Below the pieces are notes generated by a model. The model worked only from the letters and a program-made list of their open reading frames with translations, did not search any database and had not been told where the DNA came from. A stretch of 7,459 bases of DNA, taken from positions 9,002 to 16,460 of the forward strand of contig DHGV01000070.1 in NCBI GenBank assembly GCA_002402945.1. Reading direction: 5' to 3'. Below, in pieces: positions 5,532 to 7,459 of the stretch (position 1 is the first letter of the stretch; the number at the start of each line of letters is the position of its first letter). Source of the DNA: Pelotomaculum sp. UBA4789. Its GTDB lineage: Bacteria > Bacillota > Desulfotomaculia > Desulfotomaculales > Pelotomaculaceae. The translations under genes were made by a program, and so were the position numbers.

Positions 5532-6407
5532 ATGAAAACAGAAGCTGAATTCCGGGTAACCGAGATAACCGAAAATCACGTCCAGACAGTAAAGCAGTTG
5601 ATCTCTGACAACCCTTCATGGAACCGCAGCAGGATGTCAAGGGAACTCTGCCGATTCTGGAATTGGCACTCTCCCACAGGACAGATGAAGGATATGGCCT
5701 GCCGGGATCTCTTGCTCAAACTGGAGCAGCAGGGGCAAATCGTATTGCCCACACGCAGGTCTGAAACTTTTGTCAGGGGCGGGAACATATCGATCATTGA
5801 GGTTCCCCACGACACTACCGTCATCGCCGACAAATTAAAGAACCTGCTCCCTCTAAGGATAGAATTAATCGAGCCTGGTCACCCATCCTGGAGACTGTTC
5901 AAATATTTGCTCTGCCGATTCCACTATCTTGGCTTCAATGGCGCGGTGGGCGAGAATATGAAGTATTTGATCCTTGATAATGAAAGTCGCCTGCTCGCCT
6001 GCCTGCTCTTCGGCTCCGCCGCTTGGAGCTGCGCCGCCCGGGACAATTTTATTGGCTGGGACAGGGATACCCGGATTAATCACCTGCGCCTTTTAACCAA
6101 CAACACCCGCTTTCTGATCTTGCCATGGGTGAGAGTTCCCCACCTGGCCAGCCACATCCTCTCTATTATTATCAGGCGCATCCGGAGTGACTGGCAGAAA
6201 AAGTACGGCCACAGTCTGCTTCTTTTGGAAACCTTCGTGGAAGTGGACCGGTTCCGTGGTACTTGTTACAAGGCGGCAAACTGGCGTTATGTCGGCATGA
6301 CTAAAGGCCGCAGCCGCAACGACCGCTATAACAGACTGCATGTTCCTGTCAAGGCTGTTTACCTGTATCCTCTGGCCAAAAACCTGCCGGGTGGTGATCT
6401 CCGGTGA
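5532..6407 (+). CDS. DUF4338 (DruA-like) protein coupled to an IS66-type transposase
   Basis: This is a full-length 291-residue DUF4338 protein, the family that includes DruA of the Druantia anti-phage system. The N-terminal part (about 15-75) has the family's helical layout, with NRSRMSRELCRFWNW, QMKDMACRDLLLKLEQQG and IVLPTRR. The core carries RFHYLGFNGAVGENMKYLIL (about 128-147), LACLLFGSAAWSCAARDNFIGWD, LLTNNTRFLILPWVRVPHLASHIL, LLLLETFVEVDRFRGTCYKAANW and VGMTKGRSRNDR, which I recognise as the conserved DUF4338 blocks. The biochemical activity is not established from the sequence; many relatives are found beside or fused to transposases. No druB-druE-like gene is present here. Its TGA stop overlaps the GTG start of the transposase (GTGA), indicating translational coupling. 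The start has only a weak ribosome binding site, and a possible TAATAT box (5520-5525) is very close to the ATG. The frame is intact, unlike that of its partner. Confidence 0.85.
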   Translation: MKTEAEFRVTEITENHVQTVKQLISDNPSWNRSRMSRELCRFWNWHSPTGQMKDMACRDLLLKLEQQGQIVLPTRRSETFVRGGNISIIEVPHDTTVIADKLKNLLPLRIELIEPGHPSWRLFKYLLCRFHYLGFNGAVGENMKYLILDNESRLLACLLFGSAAWSCAARDNFIGWDRDTRINHLRLLTNNTRFLILPWVRVPHLASHILSIIIRRIRSDWQKKYGHSLLLLETFVEVDRFRGTCYKAANWRYVGMTKGRSRNDRYNRLHVPVKAVYLYPLAKNLPGGDLR

Positions 6408-7459
6408 AACGTGAGGAGTTCCTAATTATCTATGATCAGGGGCCGGATGCTGTGTTTGCCCTGGTCGAGACACTGGTTGCCCAAATAACCGTTCTTACGG
6501 CAAGAGTCAGAGAACTGGAGAGCCGGATCAATACAAACAGCAGGAACAGCGGCAAACCCCCTTCCAGTGATGGTCTTGCCAGGACTAAAAGCCTGCGCAA
6601 AAAGAGCGGCAAGAAAAGCGGCGCCCAGAAAGGTCATCCCGGCCATACCTTGGAGATGACGTCAAAACCAGACAAAATAGAGGTACACCGGGTAACGCAA
6701 TGCCAACATTGTGGCGCATCCCTCCCTGTCAGCGCCGAGTCTTTCGAAAGGCGCCAGGTGGGAGATACACCACCCTTAAAACTGGAGGTGACCGAGCACC
6801 AGACCGAGCAGAAAACCTGTCCCGTCTGTGGTGTCTGAAACAAGGCATCTTTTCCCGAAAGCGTGAACCGACCGGTGCAGTATGGCCCCCTGATCAAAGC
6901 GCTGGCTGTCTCCTGCCTGCCGGCAGGCAGGACATGAATCAGTACCAACTCATTCCCTACGACCGTGTCGAGGAACTATTTAAAGACCTGTTCGGTCAGC
7001 CGTTTTCAGAAGGTTCCCTGTTCACCGCCAACGGGATCTGCTACGAAGCCCTGGAAAGCTCCGAGCAGAAAATCAAGCGCCAGATATTAAGCGCACCGGT
7101 CATCAACTGCGATGAGACCGGCGCCCGGGTAGAGGGGAAGACCAGATGGCTGCACGTAGCCAGCACGCCGGAGCTCACCTGTTACAACATCCATCAAAAG
7201 CGCGGTTCTGACGGCATGGACGACATGGGAATCCTTCCATTCTACACGGGAACTTGTAAGCACGACGGTTTGAACTCCTATTTTAAGTATACAAACTGCC
7301 ACCATTCCCTCTGCAACGACCACCATCTTCGGGAACTGAAGTGGGTTATTGAAAACGAGCGCCAGACCTGGGCGCAGCAGATGTATGACTTGCTCTTGAA
7401 TGCCAAGGCTGCGGTGGATGAAGCAAAGGATAATTCCAAGACATGCCTGGAAATGGATC
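6404..7459 (+). pseudogene. IS66-type transposase, broken by a stop and a frame change, incomplete at window end
   Basis: Residues 1-144 (GTG 6404 to TGA 6836-6838) are a typical IS66 N-terminus: a coiled-coil-like helix (18-42), the NSRNSGKPPSSDG block, GAQKGHPGHTLEM, and a zinc finger with Cys100, Cys103, Cys139 and Cys142. After the TGA the same frame continues with NKASFPESVNRPVQYGPLIK and ALAV, then meets a second stop (6935-6937). From 6934 a different frame resumes the protein (MNQYQLIPYDRVEELFKDLFG) and stays open to 7459. It contains the first catalytic Asp in VINCDETGARVEGKTRWLH and the second in HDGLNSYF, where the usual Trp after HDG is Leu, then CNDHHLREL. The catalytic Glu would lie beyond the window. 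Two lesions make this a dead copy unless both are sequencing errors. It is coupled to the upstream DUF4338 gene by a GTGA overlap. Confidence 0.85.
6911..6932. repeat. Perfect 22-bp GC-rich palindrome inside the transposase
   Basis: TCCTGCCTGCC followed by its exact reverse complement forms a perfect 22-bp palindrome with no spacer. It stands exactly where the transposase reading frame changes. Relatives need only about two residues between ALAV and the MNQYQL-like block, but 23 bases lie between GTC and ATG here, so some 17-18 bases are extra. It looks like an inserted short repetitive element or a palindrome-driven duplication. Confidence 0.75.

Larger units (their letters stand above)
5437..7459 (+). 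mobile_element. IS66-type element carrying a DUF4338 gene (right end outside window)
   Basis: Two overlapping genes, a DUF4338/DruA-like protein and an IS66-type transposase, form one unit that continues past the window edge. No TnpA or TnpB accessory gene of classical IS66 elements is seen, which resembles the single-transposase (ISBst12-like) branch. The left boundary is uncertain: only the coding part from 5532 is firm, and the proposed end at 5437 is a guess. The transposase is broken, so this copy could move only with help in trans. Confidence 0.55.

Noticed and set aside
6836..6838. TGA in the transposase as a selenocysteine or programmed recoding site
   Set aside because: A second lesion follows about 100 bases later and the position is not a catalytic one, so decay of the element is the simpler explanation.
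5532..7459. A Druantia anti-phage system
   Set aside because: Only the DruA-like gene is present. The neighbour is an IS66-type transposase and no helicase or other Druantia gene is seen.
1..7459. tRNA, rRNA, CRISPR arrays or riboswitches
   Set aside because: No tRNA-like cloverleaf, rRNA stretch, regularly spaced direct repeat or recognisable riboswitch core was found by reading both strands.

Overview
The window looks like a chromosomal stretch from a Gram-positive, Clostridia-type bacterium. A Peptococcaceae-like anaerobe is plausible, but this is inference from gene content and style only. Strong purine-rich ribosome binding sites, frequent TTG/GTG starts, AT-rich intergenic regions and a moderately GC-rich coding background support it. 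No gene here identifies a species.

Left part (1-2172, all minus strand). Reading in the direction of transcription, there is a stand-alone metallo-beta-lactamase-fold hydrolase (2172-1492), a membrane-anchored trypsin-like HtrA-type protease without a PDZ domain (1420-644), and the N-terminal 202 residues of an MmgE/PrpD-family protein (608 to beyond position 1). The last gene runs off the window and is visibly GC-richer than the rest. Spacing (71 and 35 bases) allows co-transcription, but a shared pathway is not obvious.

Middle part (2173-5354). A divergent intergenic region holds two dyads and a good extended -10 promoter. It precedes a small GreA/GreB C-terminal-domain protein whose N-terminal half lacks the usual acidic Gre tip. 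Convergent to it is a 12-segment MFS permease, with a hairpin lying across the permease stop codon. Next is a ZIP-family metal transporter gene, complete except for an in-frame TAG at the position of a predicted metal-binding glutamate in the SNFPEG motif. A 95-residue unknown protein with a strongly acidic tail is convergent to the ZIP gene, eight bases away.

Right part (about 5400-7459). An intact DUF4338 (DruA-like) gene overlaps by four bases (GTGA) the start of an IS66-type transposase. The transposase is broken by a TGA and, further on, by a frame change exactly at a perfect 22-bp GC-rich palindrome. Past that point the transposase frame is open again to the window edge. No other Druantia gene is visible, so the DUF4338 protein appears here as a translationally coupled partner of an IS66 element rather than as part of a defence operon.

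The two observations most worth following are the DUF4338/IS66 coupled unit and the amber codon at the catalytic-site glutamate of the ZIP transporter.
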